Shown: positions 1 through 9,021, counted from the first letter of the stretch. The stretch is DNA of 64,000 nt from Exiguobacterium acetylicum DSM 20416 (GCF_000702605.1 NZ_JNIR01000001.1:2994001-3058000), one strand, 5' to 3'. A program made the numbers and translations. The notes: generated by a model not told the origin, from the sequence alone.

Positions 1-195
1 GGGACAGGAACACAAGAAATCGGTGGGGTGACGACGAAGGAATTACTTGAGGTCGTTCATATGATTGCACGAGCAGACGTTGACGTCATCGGTGCGGATT
101 TGGTAGAAGTATGCCCAGCATACGATCAATCTGACATGACAGCGATCGCTGCAGCGAAGGTATTACGTGAAATGATGATTGGATTCATTAAATGA
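1..195 (+). CDS. speB: Agmatinase / ureohydrolase family, C-terminal part
   Basis: This is the 3' end of a gene that begins before the window, read in frame from base 1 to the TGA at 193-195. The peptide starts with GTGTQEIGG, continues with DVIGADLVEVCPAYDQSD, and ends in an alanine-rich helix. That is the C-terminal signature of the arginase/agmatinase fold, where GTGTPEPGG and DLVEVNP-AYD are typical. Such enzymes use a binuclear manganese centre to hydrolyse agmatine to putrescine and urea, although arginase or formiminoglutamase are possible because the metal-site motifs lie outside the window. A bidirectional terminator follows directly. Confidence 0.75.
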   Translation, partial: GTGTQEIGGVTTKELLEVVHMIARADVDVIGADLVEVCPAYDQSDMTAIAAAKVLREMMIGFIK

Positions 196-202
196 ATAGA
201 CA

Positions 203-240
203 AAAAGAGACCAGACGTGATGTCGGTCTCTTTTGTTTTG
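203..240. terminator. Bidirectional terminator
   Basis: The ten-base arms AAAAGAGACC (203-212) and GGTCTCTTTT (225-234) form a hairpin with T-rich flanks on both strands. It lies between the convergent agmatinase and LysE genes. Confidence 0.85.
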
Positions 241-241
241 T

Positions 242-835
242 TCAGAGGAAGAACTGAATGACCCCGAACGCACCGAATCCGATGATTAGACTGGCAGACG
301 TCCATTGAATGATACGTAAAGTGGGTGTCGCAAGCTGGTGCTTGAGCAGATGCGTGATGTTCGCTAGAATGACCCACCAAGCGGCAGAACCAAGAAAAAT
401 ACCGATTAGAAACAAAAAGGCATCTTGTCCGTTCATCATTGTTAACTCAAAGCGTGCAAACAACGCCAGGAATAGCGTGATTGTCATCGGGTTCAAGAAC
501 GTCAGGAGTAAGACGGATAGATAGCTACTTAACCGTGACGAGGCTGTATCGGAAATCGAGGCGTTCGAAGAAGCTTGAAACATCGACCAGCCGATGTAAC
601 ACAAAAACAGACTGCCGATCAGTTGCATCCAGTGTGCTTGAGTGATTAGGGATTGGACAAGCGAAAAACCGGACAATGCAATCAATCCATAAGTGAAGTC
701 TACCGTTGCGGCTCCGAGTCCGGAAACGATGCCGGAAATTCGTCCATGTCGAAGCGTTCGTTGCATGCATAAAAGTCCGATTGGACCTACGGGAGCCGCT
801 AACGCAAACCCGATTCCAAAACCAGTCGCAAACAT
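242..835 (-). CDS. LysE/RhtB family amino-acid exporter
   Basis: This 197-aa protein is made almost entirely of hydrophobic segments (about six membrane helices). Near the N-terminus it has AAPVGPIGLLCMQRTL, the typical LysE-family PVGP motif after the first helix. Family members export amino acids or related small metabolites across the cytoplasmic membrane. The start codon overlaps the stop codon of the upstream Lrp-type regulator by one base (TAATG), so the two are co-transcribed and probably translationally coupled. The substrate cannot be read from the sequence, but an amino acid sensed by the regulator is the natural guess. Confidence 0.88.
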   Translation of the reverse strand: MFATGFGIGFALAAPVGPIGLLCMQRTLRHGRISGIVSGLGAATVDFTYGLIALSGFSLVQSLITQAHWMQLIGSLFLCYIGWSMFQASSNASISDTASSRLSSYLSVLLLTFLNPMTITLFLALFARFELTMMNGQDAFLFLIGIFLGSAAWWVILANITHLLKHQLATPTLRIIQWTSASLIIGFGAFGVIQFFL

Positions 836-1293
836 TAGTCAACCTCGGGTAACGGAAAATGAAGCGATTCCTTTTCCGTCCGCATGATGATTGTTGTTTT
901 TGTCCGCAGGATACCTGCTAATTCTTTGATGTGGTAGGTGATGATTTCATCAAGTTGTTCTGTATCACGACAACGGATTTTAAGTAGATAATCATCGTCC
1001 CCGGCGACGTGATGACATTCCAGTACGTACTCAAGTTCTTGAACCCGTTTTAGAAATGGCGCTCGGTGTTCCGGTCGCTCGAGTGAAACAGCGACGAACG
1101 CAGCAAGACGATAGTCAAAGGAGGAAGGGTCTAGCACCGTTGTTAATTGACGGATGATACCTTGCTCTTGTAAGCGTGCTACACGTTCTGCTACAGCCGG
1201 TGCCGATAAACCGATGTGCTGTGCAAGTGTCGACCATTTCATACGAGCATCGCTTCTTAAAAAATCAATAATTTTTAAATCGTAGGAATCCAT
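835..1293 (-). CDS. Lrp/AsnC family transcriptional regulator
   Basis: This 152-aa protein has an N-terminal winged helix-turn-helix (LRSDARMKWSTLAQHIGLSAPAVAERVARL, roughly residues 13-42). An RAM/AsnC effector domain follows, with ECHHVAGDDDYLLKIRC, the typical amino-acid-sensing segment. A good ribosome site (GAAAGGAAGG) precedes the ATG. It lies head-to-tail with the LysE exporter, a common pairing in which the regulator controls amino-acid export and its own operon. Confidence 0.92.
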   Translation of the reverse strand: MDSYDLKIIDFLRSDARMKWSTLAQHIGLSAPAVAERVARLQEQGIIRQLTTVLDPSSFDYRLAAFVAVSLERPEHRAPFLKRVQELEYVLECHHVAGDDDYLLKIRCRDTEQLDEIITYHIKELAGILRTKTTIIMRTEKESLHFPLPEVD

Positions 1294-1359
1294 AAATAAA
1301 AACCTTCCTTTCTATTGTTATTTAGAATATTTTATTTCGAAAAGAAAGGAGGTGTCAAA

Positions 1360-1491
1360 GTGTTTATAAAACAAGTTCATAGCACACTGAAATCTTTACA
1401 CATATACGGAACTGTCTTAAGTTTAAGATGTCACCACGAAGGAAATGTTCTGAAGTGTAAGAACATTGGTTTGAGAGCGATGTACATTTGA
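1360..1491 (+). CDS. Possible 43-aa small ORF with strong ribosome site
   Basis: A GTG at 1360 lies five bases after AAAGGAGGTG, a near-perfect match to the 16S anti-Shine-Dalgarno sequence. It opens a 43-codon frame ending at TGA 1489-1491, just before the DUF4397 gene. The peptide contains CHHEG and a second cysteine. It has no recognisable domain, and it could be a leader peptide for the downstream surface-protein gene. The ribosome site is the only real support, so this is tentative. Confidence 0.35.
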   Translation: MFIKQVHSTLKSLHIYGTVLSLRCHHEGNVLKCKNIGLRAMYI

Positions 1492-1513
1492 CAATCAGAA
1501 AGGTGGAAAAAAG

Positions 1514-2302
1514 ATGAAGAAACTCTTATCGTTTGTGACTGCTACGTTACTGTTTGCACTATTCGTGTTACCAGTAGGCGCAGCTGATGACGCAATGGTT
1601 CGTGTCATTCATGCTTCACCAGATGCTCCAGCAGTTGATATTGCGGTCGATGGCAAAAAAGCAGTATCAGGAGCGAAATTCAAAGATGTCACAGATTACC
1701 TCACACTACCAGCTGGGGAACATAAAGTAGAAGTATTCGCTGCAGGAACAACAAAAGATCCTGTGCTCTCTCAAACACTCAACGTCGAAGCTGGTAAATT
1801 CTACTCTGTCGCAGCAATCGGCAAATTGGCTGATATCAAACTAGCGGTCATGGAAGACAACGGTAAAGGCGAAGACGGCAAATCAATGGTCCGTGTCGCA
1901 CACTTTGCACCGGATGCACCAGCTGTTGATGTCGCACCAAAAGGTGGAGACCCACTCTTCAGTAACCTTGAATTCTCGAAAGTCTCTGACTACGGTACAC
2001 TCGATGCAGGCACATATGACCTCGAGGTCCGTCCTGCAGGCGCAACGGATGTCGTCAAAGCACTGGATGGAGTCAAACTCGACAGTGGCAAAAACTATAC
2101 AGCGCTCGCAATTGGCTTACTTGAAGGCGAACCAGCATTTGAAGTCCTCTTGATCCCAGATGGTGGTGAAATGGCATCAATGCCAGAAACAGGACTTGGT
2201 GGTTCATCTGATACGGCTTCTGCTACACCATGGGCAGTCGCAGCAGCTGCTGCCTTGTTAGTAGGAACAGCGTATGTCGTCCGTCGTAAACAAAACGCTT
2301 AA
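1514..2302 (+). CDS. DUF4397 surface protein with MPETG sorting signal
   Basis: This 262-aa protein begins with a Sec signal peptide cleaved near VGAADD. Two DUF4397 repeats follow, each starting MVRV-HASPDAPAVD or MVRVAHFAPDAPAVD (about residues 28-115 and 125-215). The C-terminus carries MPETGLGG, a hydrophobic helix and the basic tail VRRKQNA. This is a cell-wall sorting signal with Met in place of the usual Leu of LPxTG. The ribosome site GAAAGGTGG precedes the ATG. The downstream sortase gene starts inside the last codons, which suggests a substrate-enzyme pair. The role of DUF4397 proteins is not established. Confidence 0.85.
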   Translation: MKKLLSFVTATLLFALFVLPVGAADDAMVRVIHASPDAPAVDIAVDGKKAVSGAKFKDVTDYLTLPAGEHKVEVFAAGTTKDPVLSQTLNVEAGKFYSVAAIGKLADIKLAVMEDNGKGEDGKSMVRVAHFAPDAPAVDVAPKGGDPLFSNLEFSKVSDYGTLDAGTYDLEVRPAGATDVVKALDGVKLDSGKNYTALAIGLLEGEPAFEVLLIPDGGEMASMPETGLGGSSDTASATPWAVAAAAALLVGTAYVVRRKQNA

Positions 2303-2882
2303 GAGTAGTCTTCTTCTCTTACTCGTATTAGCCGGATGTCAATCGGGATCACCTCCAGATGCTACAAAGCCGGAAAAACCAAAACAAACCGAAACAACGA
2401 CGTCTTCTTCGTCCACTCCATCTGAAAAGGTGGACGAAGAGGCGTTCATACCAACGCGTATTACGATTCCGACGCTCGATGTGAAAGCGAACATCGAAGT
2501 CGTCGGGAAGGATAAACAAGGACGGATGGATGTTCCGAAACAGACCGACCAGGTCGCTTGGTACAAGTACGGAGCAAAAGCCGGACAAACTGGAAATGTC
2601 GTGTTAGCCGGACACTTGGACGATCAAGAAGGTCCTGCTGTTTTTTATGATTTAGCGAAGATGAAAAAAGGGCAACGGATTGAAGTGACGGGAAAAGCAG
2701 GACAACAGGTATCATACGTGGTGACGAACGTCATGTCCTATCCTGTCGATGAAGCACCGGTTGGATCAATCTTCGGTGCGACCGTCATGAATAAACTGAC
2801 GCTTATTTCATGTATTGGTACGTTTTCAGAATCAAAAGGATACGATCAGCGTCTTGTCGTCACAGCAGAACAAGACGAGTAA
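2274..2882 (+). CDS. Class F-type sortase with lipobox-like leader
   Basis: This 202-aa protein has an N-terminal hydrophobic segment ending LVLAGCQSG, which resembles a lipoprotein lipobox, and then a Ser/Thr/Pro-rich linker. The sortase fold begins at about residue 60. The catalytic triad is visible as His in LAGHLDD, Cys in TLISCIGTF and Arg in YDQRLVV. The small single-domain layout suits class F sortases. The ATG overlaps the end of the MPETG protein gene by 29 bases, so the two are coupled. A sortase attaches proteins with a C-terminal sorting signal to peptidoglycan outside the membrane. Confidence 0.85.
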   Translation: MSSVVNKTLKSSLLLLLVLAGCQSGSPPDATKPEKPKQTETTTSSSSTPSEKVDEEAFIPTRITIPTLDVKANIEVVGKDKQGRMDVPKQTDQVAWYKYGAKAGQTGNVVLAGHLDDQEGPAVFYDLAKMKKGQRIEVTGKAGQQVSYVVTNVMSYPVDEAPVGSIFGATVMNKLTLISCIGTFSESKGYDQRLVVTAEQDE

Positions 2883-2886
2883 AATA

Positions 2887-2940
2887 AAATAGGCAATTCT
2901 TATTTCGGTCAGAACCGAGAATAAGAATTGCCTATTTTTT
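2887..2940. terminator. Strong bidirectional terminator
   Basis: An 18-bp perfect stem (2887-2904 with 2920-2937) lies between the sortase gene and the convergent HemAT gene, with A/T runs on both sides. Confidence 0.9.
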
Positions 2941-4240
2941 AATGTGTTTCGGAAGCAGCGACAAGATCCGTCGTCAGTGTCGTCAAGCCTTGTGTCGTCT
3001 TACTGAGTCCTTGGATCGTCTCGACGATTTGTCCAAGGTTTTCCTTGTTACGTCCAAATAAGGTGAGGGAGTTTTCCATCTCGCTCTTAACGGTTTGAAT
3101 TCCTTGTTTCACTTGTTGCAATTCTTGCTGCGATGCGGTGTTGGCGCGTGTGATGTCTTCCATCTGAGAAACGAGTTGTGTGATATTACCATTGTTCTTT
3201 TGAATCAGACCATTGATGCTACTACTTAATGACTTGGCATTTTCAGCAAGGTTTCGGACTTCCGTCGCGACGACAGCAAAACCTTTACCGTGTTCACCGG
3301 CACGTGCTGCTTCGATCGAAGCATTCAACGCGAGTAAGTTCGTCTGATTGGCGATCGCTTCGATGCTTTGTGTCATCTGGACGATGTCATCCGACGTCGT
3401 CTTTAATTCATGGATGCTTTCAAGCGAAGTACCGACTTGTTGTGTCGATTGAGCGAATTGTTGCTCCATCTGTTGCATCTGTCGTTCGTTGGCAATCGTC
3501 ATTTGGACAAGCTGCTGACTCGTCTGCTCCGTTTGAGCCGTTTCTGCCAACACTTGTGAGGCACGGCGGCTCGTCTCGATGATGGCATGATCCGTGTGTT
3601 CGACGGAGCTTGCAACTTCTTGACTGACACGGACGACATCTGTCAAAAGTTGACGGCGCGACTCGTTCGCTGCTGTCACTTCATGAAGACGAGAATCGAC
3701 GTACTGACTCGTGACGATTTGAGCATCTAAATTCATCGCATGTGTCAAGGCAAGCACAGCTGTCGTCAGTTGGGCTGGGTCATGTTGATAGTGTTCGACG
3801 ATTTTTGGAATCAACAACGTCTGAAACGCTGCGTAAGAAGCGATGAACCACGTGACGGGAACGAAGTTATGTTTATGCGTCTGTCCCATCCGTGTTCGCA
3901 TCGCAAGGAACGACTCATCCATATTTCCTGTTAACAAACTCGTAAAGTAGTCGGCGAAGACTTTCTTCAGTCGTTCGCGTGTCGATGATTGTTTCGCGAT
4001 CGTTGCCATCTCGGGATTCAATAATAGATGGTCAAGCACTTGCTCGAGGACTTCATCTAAGATACCTTGAACGACAGGCGCCATCGATTTGAGTGTCTGT
4101 AGCTGTTCTTCTGTATAGCCCATGTATACGAGACGGGATGTGAGATCAGGATCTGCCGTCTTTGTAATGAGACGGGAATCAGGAAAGCCGATTGTAGCTT
4201 GATAAGCTGAAGTAGTCTTACTTTTAAAAGGGTTACGCAC
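2939..4240 (-). CDS. hemAT: HemAT-type globin-coupled aerotaxis receptor
   Basis: I place the start at GTG 4240, because GGAGG lies seven bases upstream. This gives 433 aa, about the size of Bacillus HemAT, while the longer open frame to 4387 lacks a ribosome site. Residues about 20-190 form a globin-sensor domain, with the likely proximal haem histidine in [10 protein letters not shown] followed by the WFIASY helix. The C-terminal half is a chemoreceptor signalling coiled coil with the conserved hairpin region [19 protein letters not shown]. There are no membrane helices, so it is a soluble oxygen sensor that passes signals to CheA. Confidence 0.92.
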   Translation of the reverse strand: MRNPFKSKTTSAYQATIGFPDSRLITKTADPDLTSRLVYMGYTEEQLQTLKSMAPVVQGILDEVLEQVLDHLLLNPEMATIAKQSSTRERLKKVFADYFTSLLTGNMDESFLAMRTRMGQTHKHNFVPVTWFIASYAAFQTLLIPKIVEHYQHDPAQLTTAVLALTHAMNLDAQIVTSQYVDSRLHEVTAANESRRQLLTDVVRVSQEVASSVEHTDHAIIETSRRASQVLAETAQTEQTSQQLVQMTIANERQMQQMEQQFAQSTQQVGTSLESIHELKTTSDDIVQMTQSIEAIANQTNLLALNASIEAARAGEHGKGFAVVATEVRNLAENAKSLSSSINGLIQKNNGNITQLVSQMEDITRANTASQQELQQVKQGIQTVKSEMENSLTLFGRNKENLGQIVETIQGLSKTTQGLTTLTTDLVAASETH

Positions 4241-4362
4241 GTAGTTGCCTCCAATACTCAAGATGTGAATAAATTGATGTCTGTTTCTTATCGGTTCATC
4301 TTGACGAAGTGATACTGATTTTCGAAAAAAAGACGAGAATATTGAAAAACATTGACCGGAAA

Positions 4363-4390
4363 CAAAAAAACTCATGGCAAGTGCCATGAG
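4363..4390 (-). terminator. Terminator of the 74-aa gene
   Basis: The inverted repeat CTCATGGC-AAGT-GCCATGAG (4371-4390) is followed, read on the minus strand, by seven Ts. Confidence 0.8.
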
Positions 4391-4411
4391 GAGAATAAAA
4401 AATATACAGGA

Positions 4412-4636
4412 TTAGACCGGTTGATCTTCCTGAAATGCTTTTTTGGCGTCCACAATCGAGCGCATCCGTTGAACGCAAGCTTGGACAAACTGAATATCAA
4501 TGGAGGTGAAACGGGTGACAGGTCCACGAGCTGACTCAGCACTGAATGTGAAGGTTCCGAGATTCCAAAGTTCGATTTTAAATCGTTTTCCTTTGTTGTC
4601 GTCGAAGTGTTCTACGAATTCGATTTTCGGTACCAT
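4412..4636 (-). CDS. Small conserved-type protein of unknown function
   Basis: This 74-aa protein has an excellent ribosome site (AAGGAGG, seven bases before ATG) and its own terminator, so it is probably a real gene. The sequence is mixed polar with no signal peptide or membrane helix and has a central aromatic patch (IELWNLGTFTF). I do not recognise a family. It stands alone between HemAT and the copper operon. Confidence 0.7.
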   Translation of the reverse strand: MVPKIEFVEHFDDNKGKRFKIELWNLGTFTFSAESARGPVTRFTSIDIQFVQACVQRMRSIVDAKKAFQEDQPV

Positions 4637-4673
4637 ACGAACCCCTCCTTACTCCGTACATTCCCGCTTTTCA

Positions 4674-4716
4674 AAAAATAAAAAAGCCAAACTGCGAGTT
4701 AGAAGCAGTTTGGCTT
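4674..4716 (-). terminator. Terminator of the copper operon
   Basis: A 12-bp stem AAGCCAAACTGC (4684-4695) pairs with 4705-4716. On the minus strand it is followed by a T-rich run. Confidence 0.88.
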
Positions 4717-4723
4717 AAAAAAA

Positions 4724-4930
4724 TTATGCAGTCGGCACATCATAGCCGATCTCTTCAATCGCATCGACGAGACGCTCACGTGAAACGTCCTCATGCTGTA
4801 CGGTCACTTGGTTTTGTTCGAGTGAGACAGTTGCCTGTTGCACACCTTCGACTTCAGATAGAGCGGATTCAACACTCGCTTTACAGTGATTGCATGTCAT
4901 ACCGATAACAGATAATGTTGTTTCTTTCAT
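4724..4930 (-). CDS. copZ: Copper chaperone CopZ
   Basis: This 68-aa single heavy-metal-associated domain has the Cu(I)-binding motif GMTCNHC at residues 10-16 and the typical betaalphabeta-betaalphabeta length. It should carry Cu(I) in the cytoplasm to CopA. The ATG overlaps the copA stop by four bases (ATGA), so it is the last gene of csoR-copA-copZ. Confidence 0.96.
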   Translation of the reverse strand: MKETTLSVIGMTCNHCKASVESALSEVEGVQQATVSLEQNQVTVQHEDVSRERLVDAIEEIGYDVPTA

Positions 4931-7056
4931 GATGATGTTCCTCCTTCAGATAGTGGGGTACGTTTTAATCGTAACGCATTCGTCACGACAGAGACAGAGC
5001 TGAATGCCATGGCAGCGCCCGCAAGCCATGGGGCAAGCAGCCCGAGAAAAGCGACCGGAATGCCAATCGTATTATAGCCAAGTGCGAAGACAAGATTTTG
5101 ACGAATATTTTTCATCGTTTGCTCACTCAACTCGATCGCAAGTAAAACTTGTTTTAAGTCGTGTCCAAGCAATGTCACGTCGGCTGCTTCAAGGGCAACA
5201 TCCGTGCCGCTACCGAGCGCGATGCCAACGTCCGCCGTTACAAGAGCAGGGGCATCATTGATACCGTCTCCGACCATCGCGACACGTTTCGTTTGTTGAA
5301 GTGATTGAATAACATCAGCCTTTTCAACAGGTAAGACGTCAGCAAAGACGAACGCTGGATCGAGTCCAAGCTCCTCTGCTAAATGCTCGGCGACTTCCCG
5401 ACGATCACCGGTCAAGAGATACACTTCTTTTGTCTGGCGCAACCGCCGGATCGTTTCTTTCGCTGAATCTTTCAACGCGTCACGGATGGCGTATCCGGCA
5501 ACGACTTTTCCGTCGACAGCAACATATACGAGTGTCGCTCCAAGTGATGTCCAGTCGGGAAGAGTAAGACCGCGTTCCTGCATCATTCGCGCCGATCCGA
5601 CGATGAGATCATGTCCCATGATTTGTCCCGTGATCCCATGTCCTGATTCGACGTGGAATCGTTCGATATCAAAGACGACATCCCGTTCTGCTGTGATGGC
5701 GCGAGCAAGGGGATGTTCCGATTGCCGTTCAAGCGCAGCAGCGAAATCGAGCGCTGTCTCCGTACCGAACGTTTCGACGACGATGGGGCGACCGACTGTC
5801 AGTGTTCCGGTCTTATCAAAGACGACAGCATCGACATGTTGAAGATTCTCGAGTTGAGCACCGCCCTTGAAGAGAATACCTCGTTCCGCCCCTTTTCCGG
5901 TTCCAACCATGATCGAAGTTGGTGTCGCAAGCCCGAGCGCACATGGACAAGCGATGACGAGCACCGCGATGGCAGGACGAATCGCTTCCGCAAAGGAACC
6001 GGTGAACATCCACCAAGCGGCTAACGTCAGAAGCGCGATGGCAACGACGATCGGCACGAACACACCAGAAATCCGATCGGCTTGTCGTTGAATCGGTGCT
6101 TTTTCAGTCTGCGCTTGTTCGACGACACGAATGATTTGCGAGAGAACTGTCGCTTGTCCGATTTTTGTCGCTTCGACTTGTAAAGATCCGTTCGTATTCA
6201 GCGTACCACCAATGACGGATTCCCCAACCGTTTTATGAACAGGCGCGGATTCACCAGTCAACATCGATTCATCGAGATACGCGTCGCCAGCCCGAATGAC
6301 ACCATCTGTCGGAATTTTGTTCCCGGGTTTTACGAGTAAGATCATACCAGTTTGAATCGCGTCGATGGAGACAGTTCGTTCCTGTCCATCCTCTAAGACG
6401 ACGGCTTCCTTCGCTTGAAGGGAGAGCAGGCTTTTGATTGCTCCTGTCGTCTGTTGTTTGGCACGGTCTTCGAGAACTTTACCGAGCAGGACGAGTGTAA
6501 TCAGAATCGCGCTTGTCTCAAAGTAAAGGTGAGGCATATTAGAGACGAGTAGCATTTCAGCAACGGAATAAAAGTAGGCTGCCGATGTCCCGAGTGCAAC
6601 GAGAACGTCCATATTGGCACTCCCACTCCGTAAACTTTTATAAGCCCCGCTGTAGAAGGGCGCTCCGATGATGAATTGTACTGGTGTTGCTAAAGCAAAC
6701 TGTAGCCACGGATTCATCAAGAATGGAAGATGAAACGGACTGTTCGGAATATGCGTCAGCATGCTCGCAAGCAGCGGTAACGATAGAAGGGCCGCGATGA
6801 TAAAGCGATACAGCATCCGGCGATTCGATTTTGTTGCGTGTGGTGCTTGTTTGACCGTTGCCCCGTAGCCGATTTTTCGGATTTTTTCGATGATCGCTTG
6901 ATCGTCATAGGCATCAGAAATCGAGACACGAGCGGTTTCAAGCGGCAAGTTGACCGTTGCTTCAACCCCGTCCATCCGGTTGAGGACTTTTTCAATCCGG
7001 GCAGAGCAGGCGGCACACGTCATGCCTTCAATATCAAACTCAATCGTTTTTGACAT
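4927..7056 (-). CDS. copA: Copper-exporting P1B-type ATPase CopA
   Basis: This 709-aa protein has one N-terminal heavy-metal domain (GMTCAACSAR, residues 11-20), eight membrane helices and all P-type landmarks. These are the TGES actuator loop, the CPC metal-transport motif in the membrane, the DKTGT phosphorylation site, SEHPLA and GDGIND. CPC plus the GMTCxxC domain indicates Cu(I) efflux from the cytoplasm. Many Bacillota CopA proteins have two N-terminal metal domains, but this one has a single domain plus a separate CopZ. It lies 13 bases after csoR. Confidence 0.97.
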   Translation of the reverse strand: MSKTIEFDIEGMTCAACSARIEKVLNRMDGVEATVNLPLETARVSISDAYDDQAIIEKIRKIGYGATVKQAPHATKSNRRMLYRFIIAALLSLPLLASMLTHIPNSPFHLPFLMNPWLQFALATPVQFIIGAPFYSGAYKSLRSGSANMDVLVALGTSAAYFYSVAEMLLVSNMPHLYFETSAILITLVLLGKVLEDRAKQQTTGAIKSLLSLQAKEAVVLEDGQERTVSIDAIQTGMILLVKPGNKIPTDGVIRAGDAYLDESMLTGESAPVHKTVGESVIGGTLNTNGSLQVEATKIGQATVLSQIIRVVEQAQTEKAPIQRQADRISGVFVPIVVAIALLTLAAWWMFTGSFAEAIRPAIAVLVIACPCALGLATPTSIMVGTGKGAERGILFKGGAQLENLQHVDAVVFDKTGTLTVGRPIVVETFGTETALDFAAALERQSEHPLARAITAERDVVFDIERFHVESGHGITGQIMGHDLIVGSARMMQERGLTLPDWTSLGATLVYVAVDGKVVAGYAIRDALKDSAKETIRRLRQTKEVYLLTGDRREVAEHLAEELGLDPAFVFADVLPVEKADVIQSLQQTKRVAMVGDGINDAPALVTADVGIALGSGTDVALEAADVTLLGHDLKQVLLAIELSEQTMKNIRQNLVFALGYNTIGIPVAFLGLLAPWLAGAAMAFSSVSVVTNALRLKRTPLSEGGTSS

Positions 7057-7069
7057 CAGAAAACCCTCC

Positions 7070-7366
7070 TTACTTTTTCAATCGAGCGATGACCGCCATC
7101 AATTCTTCGACGTAAGCGTCCGTACTGTCTTGACGGGTGGCAACTTCATGCATGCACATCTTGACATGGCGTTCGATGATTTGTAGTTCGACTTGCCGCA
7201 AAGCTGCTTGGATTGATGCCGTTTGCGTCAAAATGTCAATACAATACCGATCTTCAGCGACCATGTTAGCAATCCCGCGGACTTGTCCTTCGATGCGCTT
7301 TAGTCGTTTCATCAACGCATCTTGTTCTTCGTTCGTTCGTGGAACGACGGGATGATCGTGTGTCAT
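7070..7366 (-). CDS. csoR: Copper-sensing repressor CsoR
   Basis: This 98-aa all-helical DUF156/CsoR-family protein carries the Cu(I)-binding set as Cys in RYCIDIL plus His and Cys in ERHVKMC (H-x3-C). These three residues distinguish CsoR from formaldehyde- or nickel-sensing relatives. It is the first gene of the operon with copA and copZ and should repress it until copper binds. A G-rich palindromic operator candidate lies just upstream. Confidence 0.95.
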   Translation of the reverse strand: MTHDHPVVPRTNEEQDALMKRLKRIEGQVRGIANMVAEDRYCIDILTQTASIQAALRQVELQIIERHVKMCMHEVATRQDSTDAYVEELMAVIARLKK

Positions 7367-7412
7367 AGTCGTACCTCCTTTGGTGATCTTGTTGTCATCT
7401 TTACTGTAACAT

Positions 7413-7430
7413 ATAGGTATGGGGGGTACC
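7413..7430 (-). promoter_or_regulatory. Candidate CsoR operator
   Basis: GGTATGGGGGGTACC has palindromic ends (GGTA/TACC) around a G tract, as in known CsoR sites. It lies 47-64 bases upstream of the csoR start. Boundaries and the exact promoter are not certain. Confidence 0.6.
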
Positions 7431-7451
7431 AGTATTTAGCTTAAGAAATAA

Positions 7452-7476
7452 AAAAAACAGTCGCGAGAGGCGACTG
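7452..7476 (-). terminator. Terminator of the MFS pump gene
   Basis: CAGTCGC (7458-7464) pairs with GCGACTG (7470-7476), and the minus strand then runs into eight Ts. Confidence 0.85.
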
Positions 7477-7485
7477 CTTTTGTAC

Positions 7486-9021
7486 TTATTGATTGGAAAC
7501 TTGTGGTTTGACGATCGTTTCGTTTAATGAACGTTGATCGCTAATGATGTCTTCAGCTTGTGTCGCCCGTTTAATGAAGAAAGCAAGGACGAATGCTAGA
7601 CCAGCAATGAACGTCGAGATGAAGAACGCATAGTTGATTCCGTCAAGCGTTGCTTGCATCGTAATCTGCTGTTTTAAAGCAGCAGCCGCTTCAGCTGTCG
7701 GTTGACTCGTCATGTTCTTCGCTGCTTCAGCCGCGAGTTCTGTTCCACGTGTCTTCGCATGCGTCGACATGATTGTAACAAGCAAGGCGGTACCAATCGC
7801 ACCGGATACTTGTTGCAACGTATTGTTCATCGCTGTTCCGTGTGGATAGTAGCGTGTTGGTAACTGGTTCAAACCGTTCGTCGAGACTGGCATCATGACC
7901 ATTGACATCCCGAACATCCGCAATGAATACAGGACGATCAGATGCGTATACGTCGTATCCATCTCAAGCTGACTGAAGTAGTAACTGGTAACGACTGTGA
8001 TGAACAAACCAGTTAACGCAAGAGGACGACCACCAATCTTATCAAACAGTTTCCCGTTGATCGGTGACATGACGGCCATCAAGATAGCACCCGGTAACAG
8101 CATGAGACCCGCATCGAGTGGTGAGATACCGCGAATTGTCTGGACATAAATCGGAAGCAATAACATCCCGGAGAACATCGCCATCGTGACGACCATCGAG
8201 ATGGCAGAAGACAAGGCGAACATCGGGTAACGATAAATCTTGAAGTTGAGCATCGGACGTTCCATATGGAGCTGACGGTAAATGAATGTCACAAGTGCGA
8301 TGACTCCGACGATCAGCGCTCCATAGACGTGGAAGCTATCCCAACCCTTAGAGCCGGCAGAACTGAAACCGTACAATAAGCCACCGAAACCAAGTGATGA
8401 AAGTGCAACGGAAGCAAGATCAATCCGAGCGGCAGATCGTTCCTTGACGTCACGAAGTAAAAAGAAACCAGCGACGAGAACGATTAAGGCGATTGGTGTG
8501 ATGAAGTGGAACAGCATCCGCCAATCATAATGCTCGATGATCCAACCAGATAGCGTTGGTCCGATTGCTGGAGCTCCCATCATGATTAATCCGAAGAAGC
8601 CCATCGCAGTCCCACGTTTTTCAATCGGGAAACTGACGAGCATGACGTTCATCAGCAACGGCATCATGATCGCAGAACCGGATGCTTGAATCATCCGTCC
8701 TGCGAGCAAGACAGGGAAGACTTCTGCGAAGCCGGCAAGAATCGTTCCGGCCGAGAAGAGGGTCATTGCGAGTAAGAAGAGGCGACGAACCGAATATTTT
8801 TGAATCAAGAACGCAGATGTCGGAATTAAGACACCGTTGACGAGCATGAAACCAGTCGACAGCCATTGAGCAGTTGATGGTTCGATCGCTAAATCCTTCA
8901 TGATCGAAGGCAGGGCGATGTTGAGCAAAGTATTATTTAAGAAAGCAATGAATGCCCCGATCATCAAAACGGCGAGTATGCCGTAAGGAGCCCGAGCAGT
9001 ATGAGTTGCACTTTGTTGCAT
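7486..9021 (-). CDS. MFS drug-efflux transporter, DHA2 (14-helix) family
   Basis: This 511-aa protein has fourteen predicted membrane helices. Its N-terminal half reads FLNNTLLNIALPSIMKDL, then WLSTGFMLVNGVLIPTSAFL, and its motif C region is MMGAPAIGPTLSGW. These mark EmrB/QacA-type proton-coupled drug exporters such as MdrP and LmrB. A loop of about 40 polar residues (around 430-470) precedes the last helix, and the C-terminus is cytoplasmic. The gene stands alone, with an inverted repeat upstream that may bind a regulator not encoded here. The substrates are unknown. Confidence 0.88.
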   Translation of the reverse strand: MQQSATHTARAPYGILAVLMIGAFIAFLNNTLLNIALPSIMKDLAIEPSTAQWLSTGFMLVNGVLIPTSAFLIQKYSVRRLFLLAMTLFSAGTILAGFAEVFPVLLAGRMIQASGSAIMMPLLMNVMLVSFPIEKRGTAMGFFGLIMMGAPAIGPTLSGWIIEHYDWRMLFHFITPIALIVLVAGFFLLRDVKERSAARIDLASVALSSLGFGGLLYGFSSAGSKGWDSFHVYGALIVGVIALVTFIYRQLHMERPMLNFKIYRYPMFALSSAISMVVTMAMFSGMLLLPIYVQTIRGISPLDAGLMLLPGAILMAVMSPINGKLFDKIGGRPLALTGLFITVVTSYYFSQLEMDTTYTHLIVLYSLRMFGMSMVMMPVSTNGLNQLPTRYYPHGTAMNNTLQQVSGAIGTALLVTIMSTHAKTRGTELAAEAAKNMTSQPTAEAAAALKQQITMQATLDGINYAFFISTFIAGLAFVLAFFIKRATQAEDIISDQRSLNETIVKPQVSNQ

